In this document: piece after piece, positions 1 through 6,588 of the stretch
Layout: the number at the start of each line of letters is the position of its first letter
Numbering within the stretch: the first letter of the stretch is position 1
Source of the DNA: DAOTYX01 sp034434635
GTDB lineage: Bacteria > Chloroflexota > Anaerolineae > B4-G1 > DUEL01
Reading direction: 5' to 3'
DNA: 11,965 nt
NCBI GenBank assembly: GCA_034434635.1
Contig: DAOTYX010000031.1
Location: 1 to 11,965 of the forward strand
The notes under the pieces: generated by a model
What the model was told of the DNA's origin: nothing
Database searches by the model: none
The model's input: the letters and a program-made list of their open reading frames with translations, nothing else
Made by a program: the position numbers and the translations under genes

Positions 1-915
1 CGCTACCTCATCACCAACAACATCGAGGCCCCCCGGCTGGAGCAGGAGGAGGGACTGACGACCCAGGGTTGGCAGTTCCGTGTGGCTCGCTGGCACGAGG
101 AGCAGAAGGCAGTGGACGAACTGACCACCGGTTTGCGGGTGGGCGGCGACGGCCCCTACCCCGGTGTGACCGATCTCTCCGCCGAACTGGCCTCCCTGCG
201 CGCCGCGCTGACGCCGGAGGAGGGAGAGCGCTTCCGCACGCTGGGCCGGCTGTGCGCCGCGGCGATGGATGAGGCGGCCCGGGCCGTCCGACCCGGCCAG
301 ACCGAGCACGAGATCGCCGCGCAACTCAGCGGCGCGACGGAGCGGCGTGGTGTCCAGCCGGTGGTCAACCTGATCGCTACCGATGAACGCATCTTCGCCT
401 TCCGTCATCCCCTGCCCACGGCGCGGCGGCTGGAGCGGTATGCCATGCTCGTCCTCTGCGGGCGGCGTTGGGGGCTGATCTGCTCACTTACCCGCCTGGT
501 GCACTTCGGCCCCCTGCCTGACGACCTGCGCCGCCGGGCGGAGGCGGTGGCTCGCGTGGACGCGGCACTCATCGCCGCCACCCGGCCGGGGCGCACGCTG
601 GGCGAGGTGCTCCGTCGTGGCGTGGCGGCCTATGAGGCTGCCGGTTTCCCCGACGAGTGGCATCTCCATCATCAGGGTGGCCTGGCCGGCTATGAGCCGC
701 GTGAGCGGGTCGCCACCCCCCAGGCCGAGGATGTCGTCGCTGTGGGGCAGGCGTATGCCTGGAACCCCTCCATCACTGGCACGAAGTCGGAGGACACCAT
801 CCTGGTCGGGCCGGAGGGGAACGAGGTGCTGACGGCCATCCCCGGCTGGCCCACCCTCTCCGTGGCCGTGGAGGAGGGCGAGGTGGCTCGCCCGGCGATC
901 CTTGAGGTGCAGTGA
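1..915 (+). CDS. M24-family (creatinase/aminopeptidase P fold) protein, 5'-truncated, metal site degenerate
   Basis: The frame is open from base 1, so the gene begins upstream and only its last 304 codons are present; the GTG at 82 lies inside the gene. The visible protein has the end of a creatinase-N-like domain, then a pita-bread catalytic domain. Family landmarks are recognisable: GRRWGLICSLTRLVHFG (about 460-510), HLHHQGGLAGYEPRE (661-705) and TKSEDTILVG (781-810). In active M24 enzymes five residues (Asp, Asp, His, Glu, Glu) bind two metals. Here the first Asp aligns with Leu (454-456), the second with Leu (487-489) and the first Glu with Asn (763-765). A His (about 670) and the last Glu (790-792) remain. 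The protein is therefore more likely a creatinase-like non-metal enzyme or a binding protein than a peptidase. It lies 96 bases before araB on the same strand, so a role connected with sugar use is possible but inferred. Fold assignment is fairly sure; function is unknown. Confidence 0.8.
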   Translation, partial: RYLITNNIEAPRLEQEEGLTTQGWQFRVARWHEEQKAVDELTTGLRVGGDGPYPGVTDLSAELASLRAALTPEEGERFRTLGRLCAAAMDEAARAVRPGQTEHEIAAQLSGATERRGVQPVVNLIATDERIFAFRHPLPTARRLERYAMLVLCGRRWGLICSLTRLVHFGPLPDDLRRRAEAVARVDAALIAATRPGRTLGEVLRRGVAAYEAAGFPDEWHLHHQGGLAGYEPRERVATPQAEDVVAVGQAYAWNPSITGTKSEDTILVGPEGNEVLTAIPGWPTLSVAVEEGEVARPAILEVQ

Positions 916-940
916 AACGGAGCACCGACCCCAGAGGAGG

Positions 941-995
941 GACTGCAGATCACTGATGACGGATTTCTTTGCTCCGTGGTCCGTGGTCTGCAGTC
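941..995. repeat. 55-nt imperfect palindrome ahead of araB
   Basis: Arms 941-963 and 973-995 pair over 21 of 23 positions, counting two G-U pairs, around a 9-nt loop (964-972). The outer 13 positions (941-953 with 983-995) pair without a break. The right arm holds a tandem heptamer CCGTGGT CCGTGGT (974-987), and the left arm holds degenerate complements of it. The element is flanked by AGAGGAG (933-939) and AGAGGTG (997-1003), which could be a target-site duplication or simply two ribosome-binding-like sequences. It may be a MITE- or REP-like dispersed repeat, or a structured leader that affects araB translation. It lacks a U-run, so it is not a standard intrinsic terminator. Confidence 0.6.
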
Positions 996-996
996 A

Positions 997-1003
997 AGAG
1001 GTG
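997..1003 (+). promoter_or_regulatory. Ribosome-binding site of araB
   Basis: AGAGGTG lies 8 bases before the ATG at 1012 and fixes that codon as the start, in preference to the in-frame GTG at 976. The GTG lies inside the palindrome and lacks a suitably spaced purine-rich site. The site begins two bases after the palindrome ends, so folding of the palindrome could affect ribosome access. Confidence 0.6.
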
Positions 1004-1011
1004 AGACATTC

Positions 1012-2694
1012 ATGAACGACAAGTACACCATCGGCATTGACTACGGCACCGAGTCCGGACGTGCGGTGCTCGTGAACGTGGCCACCGGCGAGGAGGTCGC
1101 CACCGCCGTCCATCCCTATCGTGACGGAGTGATTGACGAGGCCCTCCCCGGCAGCGATACACCGCTTCCCCCCGACTTCGCCCTGCAGAACCCCGCTGAC
1201 TACATTGACGTGCTGCGGGAGACCATCCCCGCCGTCCTGCGCCAGGGCAGGGTGGATGCGGCGGACGTCATCGGCGTGGGCACGGATTTCACTGCCTGCA
1301 CGATGCTGCCCATCGACCAGGCGGGGACGCCGCTGTGCATGCTGCCCCAGTGGCGTGATAACCCCTACGCCTGGGTCAAGATCTGGAAGCACCACGCCGC
1401 CCAGCCGGAGGCCAACCGGCTAAACGAGATCGCCCGGGAGCGCGGCGAGCGGTGGCTCCCCCGCTACGGCGGCAAGATCTCCTCGGAGTGGCTGTTCCCC
1501 AAGATCTGGGAGACGCTGAACAAGGCCCCCGAGGTCTTCACTGCGGCGCACCGCTTCATCGAGGCGGCGGACTGGATCGTGTTGCAACTGACCGGGCAGG
1601 AGCGGCGCAACTCCTGCACTGCCGGCTACAAGGCCATCTGGCACAAGCAGGATGGGTACCCCAGCGATGACTTCTTCGCCGCGCTCGACCCGCGCCTGCG
1701 CCACGTGGTGGACGAGAAGCTGAGCCGTCACATCTACCCGCTGGGCGGGCGCGCTGGCGGCCTGACGGAGGAAATGGCCCGCCTCACCGGCCTGCAACCC
1801 GGCACGGCGGTCTCCATCGGCAACGTGGACGCCCACGTCTCCGTCCCGGCTGTGACGGTGGTCGAACCGGCCCGCATGGTCATCATCATGGGCACGTCCA
1901 ACTGCCACATGCTGCTGGGGACCGAGGAGCGCATCGTCCCCGGCATGTGCGGCGTGGTCGAAGACGGCATCATCCCTGGCCTCTTCGGCTTCGAGGCCGG
2001 GCAGTCCTGCGTGGGTGACCACTTCGCCTGGTTCGTCGAGAACTGCGTCCCCCCGGCCGTCCATGACGAGGCGCGAGCGCGCGGCCTCAACGTCCATCAA
2101 CTGCTGGAGGAGAAGGCGGCGCGCCAGCGGCCGGGCGAGCACGGTCTGGTGGCGCTCGACTGGTGGAACGGCAACCGCTCGGTGCTGGTGGATGTGGACC
2201 TGACCGGGATGTTGGTGGGGGCCACGCTGGCCACGCGGCCCGAGGACATCTACCGCGCGCTCATCGAGGCCACCGCCTACGGGACGCGGGTGATCATCGA
2301 GGCCTTCGTTGACAACGGCGTGCCGGTGCGGGAGATCGTCGCCTGCGGCGGCCTGCCGGAGCGCAACCGCCTGCTGATGCAGATCTACGCTGACGTCACC
2401 GGCAAGGAGATCCGGGTGGGCGCCTCGCCGCAGGCTCCCGCCTTCGGCTCGGCGATGTTCGCTGCGGTTGCCGCCGGAGTGGAGGCTGGCGGCTACGCGA
2501 CGATCTTCGACGCCGCGCAGCGCATGGCCCGCCTGAAGGAGGTCGTCTACCGCCCCGACCCGGCCCGCAAGGCGATCTACGATCTGCTGTATGCCGAGTA
2601 CCTGCAGTTGCACGACACCTTTGGCCGCGGCCAGAACGACGTCATGAAGCGGCTCAAGGCGCTCAGGCAGCGGGTGCTGGCAGGCGAGGTGTGA
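1012..2694 (+). CDS. araB: Ribulokinase (FGGY carbohydrate kinase, AraB type)
   Basis: Phosphorylates L-ribulose (in this family sometimes also D-ribulose) with ATP, giving ribulose 5-phosphate in the cytoplasmic arabinose pathway. The 560-residue length matches the usual 550-570 of AraB and exceeds xylulokinase and glycerol kinase. Visible motifs are the phosphate-1 loop GIDYGTESGRA (8-18), GTDFTACTMLPID (90-102), the AraB-typical stretch WLPRYGGKISSEW (148-160), GNVDAH with the likely catalytic base Asp273 (270-275), the second ATP-domain motif MGTSNCHMLLG (293-303), GFEAGQSCVGD (326-336) and the C-terminal ACGGLPERNRLL (444-455) and SPQAPAFGSAM (472-482). The ATG at 1012 is preferred because AGAGGTG precedes it and the motif-1 spacing is then normal. 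The stop is three bases before araD, so the two are probably co-translated. No isomerase is present in the window. Confidence 0.93.
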   Translation: MNDKYTIGIDYGTESGRAVLVNVATGEEVATAVHPYRDGVIDEALPGSDTPLPPDFALQNPADYIDVLRETIPAVLRQGRVDAADVIGVGTDFTACTMLPIDQAGTPLCMLPQWRDNPYAWVKIWKHHAAQPEANRLNEIARERGERWLPRYGGKISSEWLFPKIWETLNKAPEVFTAAHRFIEAADWIVLQLTGQERRNSCTAGYKAIWHKQDGYPSDDFFAALDPRLRHVVDEKLSRHIYPLGGRAGGLTEEMARLTGLQPGTAVSIGNVDAHVSVPAVTVVEPARMVIIMGTSNCHMLLGTEERIVPGMCGVVEDGIIPGLFGFEAGQSCVGDHFAWFVENCVPPAVHDEARARGLNVHQLLEEKAARQRPGEHGLVALDWWNGNRSVLVDVDLTGMLVGATLATRPEDIYRALIEATAYGTRVIIEAFVDNGVPVREIVACGGLPERNRLLMQIYADVTGKEIRVGASPQAPAFGSAMFAAVAAGVEAGGYATIFDAAQRMARLKEVVYRPDPARKAIYDLLYAEYLQLHDTFGRGQNDVMKRLKALRQRVLAGEV

Positions 2695-2697
2695 GCG

Positions 2698-3342
2698 ATG
2701 CTCGAACGGCTCAAGGAGGAGGTCTGCCGCCTGAACCTGGAACTGCCCCGCCAGGGCCTGGTGGTCTGGACCAGCGGCAACGTCAGCGGGCGGGACGGGG
2801 CCAGCGGGCTGGTGGTCATCAAACCCAGCGGCGTGCGGTATGAGCACCTCACGCCGGAGCAGATGGTGGTGGTGGACCTGGAGGGGCGGGTGGTGGAGGG
2901 CACCCTGAGACCCTCGTCCGACACCGCCACCCACCTCTACATCTACCGTCACCGTCCAGACGTGGGCGGCGTGGTGCACACTCATTCCACCTTCGCCACC
3001 GCCTTTGCCGCTGTGGGCCGCCCCATCCCGGCGGTGCTGACCGCCATCTGTGACGAGTTCGGCGGCCCCATCCCCTGCGGCGGCTACGCGCGCATCGGCG
3101 GGGAGGAGATCGGGCGCGAGGTGGTGCGGGTCATCGGGGAGAGCCCGGCGGTCCTGCTGCAGAATCACGGCGTCTTCACCGTGGGCCGCACGCCGGAGGC
3201 GGCGCTGAAGGCGGCGGTGATGGTGGAGGACGTGGCGCGGACGGTCTTCTACGCCCTGCAACTGGGGCAACCGCTCGAAATCCCGCCTGAGGAGGTCGCC
3301 CGCGCCCACCGGCGCTACGTCGAGGAGTACGGCCAGGGATGA
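2698..3342 (+). CDS. araD: L-ribulose-5-phosphate 4-epimerase (class II aldolase/adducin family)
   Basis: Interconverts L-ribulose 5-phosphate and D-xylulose 5-phosphate through a metal-assisted retro-aldol step, feeding arabinose carbon into the pentose phosphate pathway. The 214-residue protein follows the AraD pattern: SGNVSGRD (26-33), KPSGV (42-46), RPSSDT (71-76) and VHTH with metal ligands His94 and His96. By alignment from memory with the E. coli enzyme, Asp119 matches the catalytic Asp120, His157 (QNHG) is the third metal ligand and Tyr211 near the C terminus matches the catalytic Tyr. It is about 17 residues shorter than the E. coli enzyme, mainly in the loop before QNHG. L-fuculose-phosphate aldolase is the main alternative, but the C-terminal Tyr, the VVEGT..PSSDT pattern and the adjacent ribulokinase favour AraD. 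A purine-rich GGCGAGG lies inside the end of araB, just upstream of the start. Confidence 0.9.
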   Translation: MLERLKEEVCRLNLELPRQGLVVWTSGNVSGRDGASGLVVIKPSGVRYEHLTPEQMVVVDLEGRVVEGTLRPSSDTATHLYIYRHRPDVGGVVHTHSTFATAFAAVGRPIPAVLTAICDEFGGPIPCGGYARIGGEEIGREVVRVIGESPAVLLQNHGVFTVGRTPEAALKAAVMVEDVARTVFYALQLGQPLEIPPEEVARAHRRYVEEYGQG

Positions 3343-3992
3343 GCGATCCGCGCGGCGTGTTGTGGGATATGGACGGGGTGCTGGTGGACACCGGCGCCTT
3401 CCACTTCTCGGCCTGGTCGCAGACGCTGCAGGAATATGGCATCCCGTTCGATGAGGAGCGCTTCCGGCTCACCTTCGGGATGAACAACACCGGCATCCTG
3501 ACCGTGCTCCTGGGGCGTGTGCCGGAGCCCGACCTGGTGGCCGAGGTCAGCGCGCGCAAGGAGTCGCTGTTCCGGGAGGCCATCCGTGGGCGAGCGCAGC
3601 CGCTGCCGGGCGCGTTGGCGTGGCTGGAGCGGTTGGCGGCGGCGGGGATACGACAGGCGCTGGCCTCCTCCGCGCCGCTGGAGAACATTGACGCGCTGGT
3701 GGATGAACTGGGGTTACGTCCGCGCTTTCAGGCCATCCTCTCCGGCTTCGCCCTGCCGGGCAAGCCGGAGCCGGCGCTCTTTCTGGCTGCCGCGGCGCAG
3801 ATCGGCGTGCCGCCAGCGCGCTGTGTGGTCGTCGAGGACGCGGTGGCCGGGGTGGATGCGGCCCGCCGCGCCGGCATGCGCTGCATCGCCGTCACCACCA
3901 CCAGTCCTGCCTCCGCGCTGGCCGCTGCTGACCTGGTCGTCGAGCGGCTGGATCGCCTGCCGCCGGACGCCTTTGAGATGCTTCTTGCCTAG
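3339..3992 (+). CDS. HAD-superfamily hydrolase, beta-phosphoglucomutase/sugar-phosphatase-like
   Basis: A 217-residue cytoplasmic HAD protein with a C1-type helical cap. Motif I is DMDGVLVDT with nucleophile Asp10 and acid/base Asp12. Motif II is Ser110 (ALASSAP), motif III is Lys142 (GKPEPALF) and motif IV is VVVEDAVAGV with acidic residues at 166-167. The region after motif I (DTGAFHFSAW) resembles beta-phosphoglucomutase. The cap segment there has FGMNN (47-50 region) instead of the mutase LxGxSR segment, which favours a phosphatase. The start overlaps the araD stop (ATGA at 3339-3342), so it is translationally coupled to the arabinose genes. A role in removing or salvaging a sugar phosphate from this pathway is an inference; the substrate cannot be read from the sequence. 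Confidence 0.85.
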   Translation: MSDPRGVLWDMDGVLVDTGAFHFSAWSQTLQEYGIPFDEERFRLTFGMNNTGILTVLLGRVPEPDLVAEVSARKESLFREAIRGRAQPLPGALAWLERLAAAGIRQALASSAPLENIDALVDELGLRPRFQAILSGFALPGKPEPALFLAAAAQIGVPPARCVVVEDAVAGVDAARRAGMRCIAVTTTSPASALAAADLVVERLDRLPPDAFEMLLA

Positions 3993-4114
3993 CACCTGGG
4001 GAGGTTGGCCCAACCCACGACTTGGGGCCTGTCCGAAAACTGCGGGAACGTCATCCTCCCGCCGGCCTTACCGGCCGTGCGGCGCGGATAATCATCCGCT
4101 GTCTGCGGACACGG

Positions 4115-4142
4115 TGGACAAGGCTGCGGGTTGTGGTATCAT
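4115..4142 (+). promoter_or_regulatory. Putative sigma-70-type promoter for yvcK (and possibly gap-pgk)
   Basis: TGGACA (4115-4120) and TATCAT (4137-4142) are each one base from the consensus hexamers and are separated by 16 bases. Transcription would start near 4149. It is the best such match I found in the intergenic DNA here. The 227-base gap (3993-4219) separates the arabinose genes from yvcK. It also has a small hairpin without a U-run (4063-4077) and otherwise nothing I recognise as a gene. Confidence 0.5.
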
Positions 4143-4219
4143 TCAGGTTGTTGCTACGGTGAGCAGCCGTGACCTTGTGGAAGACGCGAAAGGTGGGAGG
4201 GCCGCGGGCGGCCAGCGGT

Positions 4220-5497
4220 ATGCGCATTGACAACCGACTCCGTTCCAACCTGAAGTGGCTCTTGCCCGGCCTGGGGGTCAAGCGGTGGTTGCTGCTGATG
4301 ACCCTGGGCATCGTGCTGGTGGGCGTGGGGGTCGGCGCGGTCCTCTGGCAGATACGGCCGCTCGCGCTGGTTCTGCGCTACTTCTCGGCGGTCTTCTTGC
4401 CCACCTGGGCGCGAGCCGTGCTCTTTACCGTTCTGGGTAGCGGGCTGATCGTCTGGGGCCTGTGGGGGCTGAACCGCACCCTGCTCTCGCCCTTCGTCTC
4501 GGAGAGGGGACGGGTGGTGGAGGCGCTCTACCGGCACCGCCAGCGGCGGCAGGGTCCTAAGGTGGTCGCCATCGGCGGCGGGCATGGCCTGGCCACGTTG
4601 CTGCGTGGCCTGAAAGCCTATACCTCTAACATCACCGCCGTGGTGACCGTCGCCGACGATGGCGGCAGTTCGGGCCGTCTGCGGCGCGCCCTGGGAGTGC
4701 TGCCGCCGGGCGACATCCGCAACTGCCTGGCTGCCCTGGCGGACGACGAGGCGCTGGCCACGCAGGTGCTGCAGTACCGGTTTCCCTCCACCTCTGGTGA
4801 AGAGGGACTGAACGGCCACTCGTTGGGCAATCTGCTCATCACCGCGATGGCGGAGGTGACCGGCTCCTTCGAGCAGGCCATTCTGGAGTCCAGCCGCCTT
4901 CTGGCGGTTCAGGGGCGGGTGCTCCCCAGCACGCTGCAGGACGTCACCCTGGTGGGGGACCTGCGCGCCGAGCCGGAAGGGGTGGGGCGCGTGGCCGGGG
5001 AGTCGCGCATCACGAGCGCGCCTGGGGCCATCGAGCGGGTCTATCTGGAGCCGGACGACGTGCCAGCCTACCCGGAGGCCATTCGTGCTATCCTGGAGGC
5101 GGACCTGATCGTGGCCGGTCCTGGCTCGCTCTACACCAGCGTGCTGCCCAACCTGCTGGTACCTGGTATCGCGCAGGCGGTGGCGGCCAGCCGCGCCCGC
5201 CGGGTGTACATCTGCAACGTGGCGACCCAACTGGGGGAGACGGACGGGTACGACGTGGGTGACCACGTGGCTGCCCTGCGCCGGCACCTGGGGAGTGACC
5301 TCTTTCCCATAGTGCTGGCAAATGACAACCTGGAACACACCAGCGCACTGCCGGCGGGGGTCGAACCGGTGCGGCCTACGCTTCCGCCGGGTTCGTCGGT
5401 TGCGCTCTACACCGCAGACGTGGTTGACCCGACCTGCCCGTGGCGGCACGACAGCCAGAAACTGGCACAGGTGTTGATGAGGCTGGTCGAGGAGTGA
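4220..5497 (+). CDS. yvcK: YvcK/CofD-fold protein (gluconeogenesis factor family) with N-terminal membrane anchor
   Basis: YvcK proteins bind UDP-sugars and are needed for normal cell shape and growth on gluconeogenic carbon sources in Bacillus and Mycobacterium; they are homologous to the 2-phospho-L-lactate transferase CofD. Visible here are two hydrophobic helices (about 22-43 and 64-85), a basic linker, then the nucleotide-binding core: AIGGGHG (117-123), VADDGGSSGRLR (144-155), PPGDIRN (162-168), NGHSLGN (198-204), GPGSLYTS (300-307) and CNVATQLGETDGY (332-344). The 425-residue length exceeds the roughly 320 of soluble YvcK because of the anchor. The ATG at 4220 is chosen because the N terminus then starts about 10 residues before KWLLPGLGVKRW. 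An in-frame GTG at 4169 would add 17 residues. SD-like GGGAGG (4195-4200) is about 19 bases from the ATG, with a GC hairpin (4200-4213) between them. The gene is followed by gap and pgk. Confidence 0.87.
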   Translation: MRIDNRLRSNLKWLLPGLGVKRWLLLMTLGIVLVGVGVGAVLWQIRPLALVLRYFSAVFLPTWARAVLFTVLGSGLIVWGLWGLNRTLLSPFVSERGRVVEALYRHRQRRQGPKVVAIGGGHGLATLLRGLKAYTSNITAVVTVADDGGSSGRLRRALGVLPPGDIRNCLAALADDEALATQVLQYRFPSTSGEEGLNGHSLGNLLITAMAEVTGSFEQAILESSRLLAVQGRVLPSTLQDVTLVGDLRAEPEGVGRVAGESRITSAPGAIERVYLEPDDVPAYPEAIRAILEADLIVAGPGSLYTSVLPNLLVPGIAQAVAASRARRVYICNVATQLGETDGYDVGDHVAALRRHLGSDLFPIVLANDNLEHTSALPAGVEPVRPTLPPGSSVALYTADVVDPTCPWRHDSQKLAQVLMRLVEE

Positions 5498-5537
5498 CGC
5501 GGAAAACGCAGAGACGCGAAGAAGCAGAGATACGGAG
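5497..5537 (+). repeat. Degenerate purine-rich octamer repeat in the yvcK-gap gap
   Basis: About five units: ACGCGGAA (5497-5504), then after one extra base ACGCAGAG (5506-5513), ACGCGAAG (5514-5521), AAGCAGAG (5522-5529) and ATACGGAG (5530-5537). The purine run starts at the yvcK stop codon and ends before the gap ribosome-binding site. Similar ACGCAGAG arrays are, to my recollection, scattered between genes in some Chloroflexota and Cyanobacteria genomes; I could not check this. No function is apparent. Confidence 0.5.
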
Positions 5538-5565
5538 AAGATCACCTGATCCTGAGGAGGGTAAG

Positions 5566-6585
5566 ATGACAGTGAAAGTTGGTATCAATGGTTTCGGTCG
5601 TGTCGGGAGGCAGGCGTTCAAGGCGATGCGGGACCTGTACGCCGGGCAACTGGAGGTCGTTGCGGTCAACGACATCACCTCCCCCGACGTCCTGGCTCAC
5701 CTGCTGAAGTACGACTCCAACTACGGTCGCTTCGAGGGGGCTGTGGAAGTGAAGGAGGGCGCTCTGCTGGTGGACGGCCAGGAGGTGCGGGTGCTGGCGG
5801 AGAAGGACCCCGCCCGGCTGCCCTGGAAAGACCTGGGGGTGGAGATCGTCATCGAGGCCACCGGCCTCTTCACCGATGGTCAGAAGGCCGCGGCGCACAT
5901 CAGCGCCGGGGCGCGCAAGGTCATCATCACCGCGCCGGCCAAGCCGTCGGACAGCGTGGACCTGACGGTGGTGATTGGCGTCAATGACGCCCAGTACGAC
6001 CCGGCGAAGCACCACATCGTCTCCAACGCCTCCTGCACCACGAACTGCCTGGCGCCGGTGGCGAAGGTGCTGCACGACACCTTTGGCATCGAGTACGGCC
6101 TGATGACCACCATCCACGCCTACACCAACGACCAGCGCATCCTCGACCTGCCGCACAAGGACCTGCGGCGCGCCCGGGCGGCGGCGCTGAACATCATCCC
6201 CACCACCACCGGCGCGGCCCGCGCTGTGGCCCTGGTCATCCCCGAACTGAAGGGCAAGTTCGACGGCTATGCGCTGCGCGTGCCCACGCCGACCGTCTCT
6301 ATTGTGGACTTCGTCGCCACGCTGAAGCGGCCGGCGAGCGTGGCTGAGGTCAACGATGCGCTGCGCGCCGCTGCCGCCGGGCCGCTGAAGGGCATCCTGG
6401 GCTTCGAGACCGAGCCGCTGGTCTCGATGGACTTCAAGGGAGACTCGCGCTCCAGCATCGTGGACGCCAGCCTGACCCAGGTCATCGGCGAGCGCATGGT
6501 CAAGGTGGTCGCCTGGTACGACAACGAGTGGGGCTACTCGGTGCGCGTCGCCGATCTGGCAGCGCTGATGGCGAAAGGGCTGTAA
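5566..6585 (+). CDS. gap: Glyceraldehyde-3-phosphate dehydrogenase, type I, NAD-dependent
   Basis: Oxidises and phosphorylates glyceraldehyde 3-phosphate to 1,3-bisphosphoglycerate with NAD, and runs in reverse in gluconeogenesis. The full-length 339-residue protein has the Rossmann motif INGFGRVGR (7-15), the NAD-specific Asp36 (VAVND), the catalytic Cys157 in SNASCTTNC, its partner His184 in TTIHAYTNDQ, LPHKDLRRARAAA (about 194-206) and C-terminal WYDNEWGYS. The Asp plus the LP pair after TNDQRILD point to NAD rather than NADP preference. The ATG at 5566 follows the strong ribosome-binding site GAGGAGGG (5554-5561), which rules out the upstream in-frame ATG at 5440 inside yvcK. It is directly followed by pgk, which uses its product. 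Confidence 0.97.
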   Translation: MTVKVGINGFGRVGRQAFKAMRDLYAGQLEVVAVNDITSPDVLAHLLKYDSNYGRFEGAVEVKEGALLVDGQEVRVLAEKDPARLPWKDLGVEIVIEATGLFTDGQKAAAHISAGARKVIITAPAKPSDSVDLTVVIGVNDAQYDPAKHHIVSNASCTTNCLAPVAKVLHDTFGIEYGLMTTIHAYTNDQRILDLPHKDLRRARAAALNIIPTTTGAARAVALVIPELKGKFDGYALRVPTPTVSIVDFVATLKRPASVAEVNDALRAAAAGPLKGILGFETEPLVSMDFKGDSRSSIVDASLTQVIGERMVKVVAWYDNEWGYSVRVADLAALMAKGL

Positions 6586-6588
6586 GGG

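Noticed and set aside
4063..4077. Possible terminator after the HAD gene (CGGCC, 5-nt loop, GGCCG)
   Set aside because: The stem has only five pairs and no U-run follows, so it does not qualify as an intrinsic terminator.
3517..4230. Plus-strand open frame overlapping the HAD gene in another frame and running into the yvcK leader
   Set aside because: It is rich in Arg, Ser, Trp and Pro, as out-of-frame GC-rich DNA is, and the HAD frame carries all catalytic motifs.
4154..5545. Minus-strand open frame opposite yvcK
   Set aside because: It is a compositional shadow of the well-supported yvcK gene and shows no motifs.
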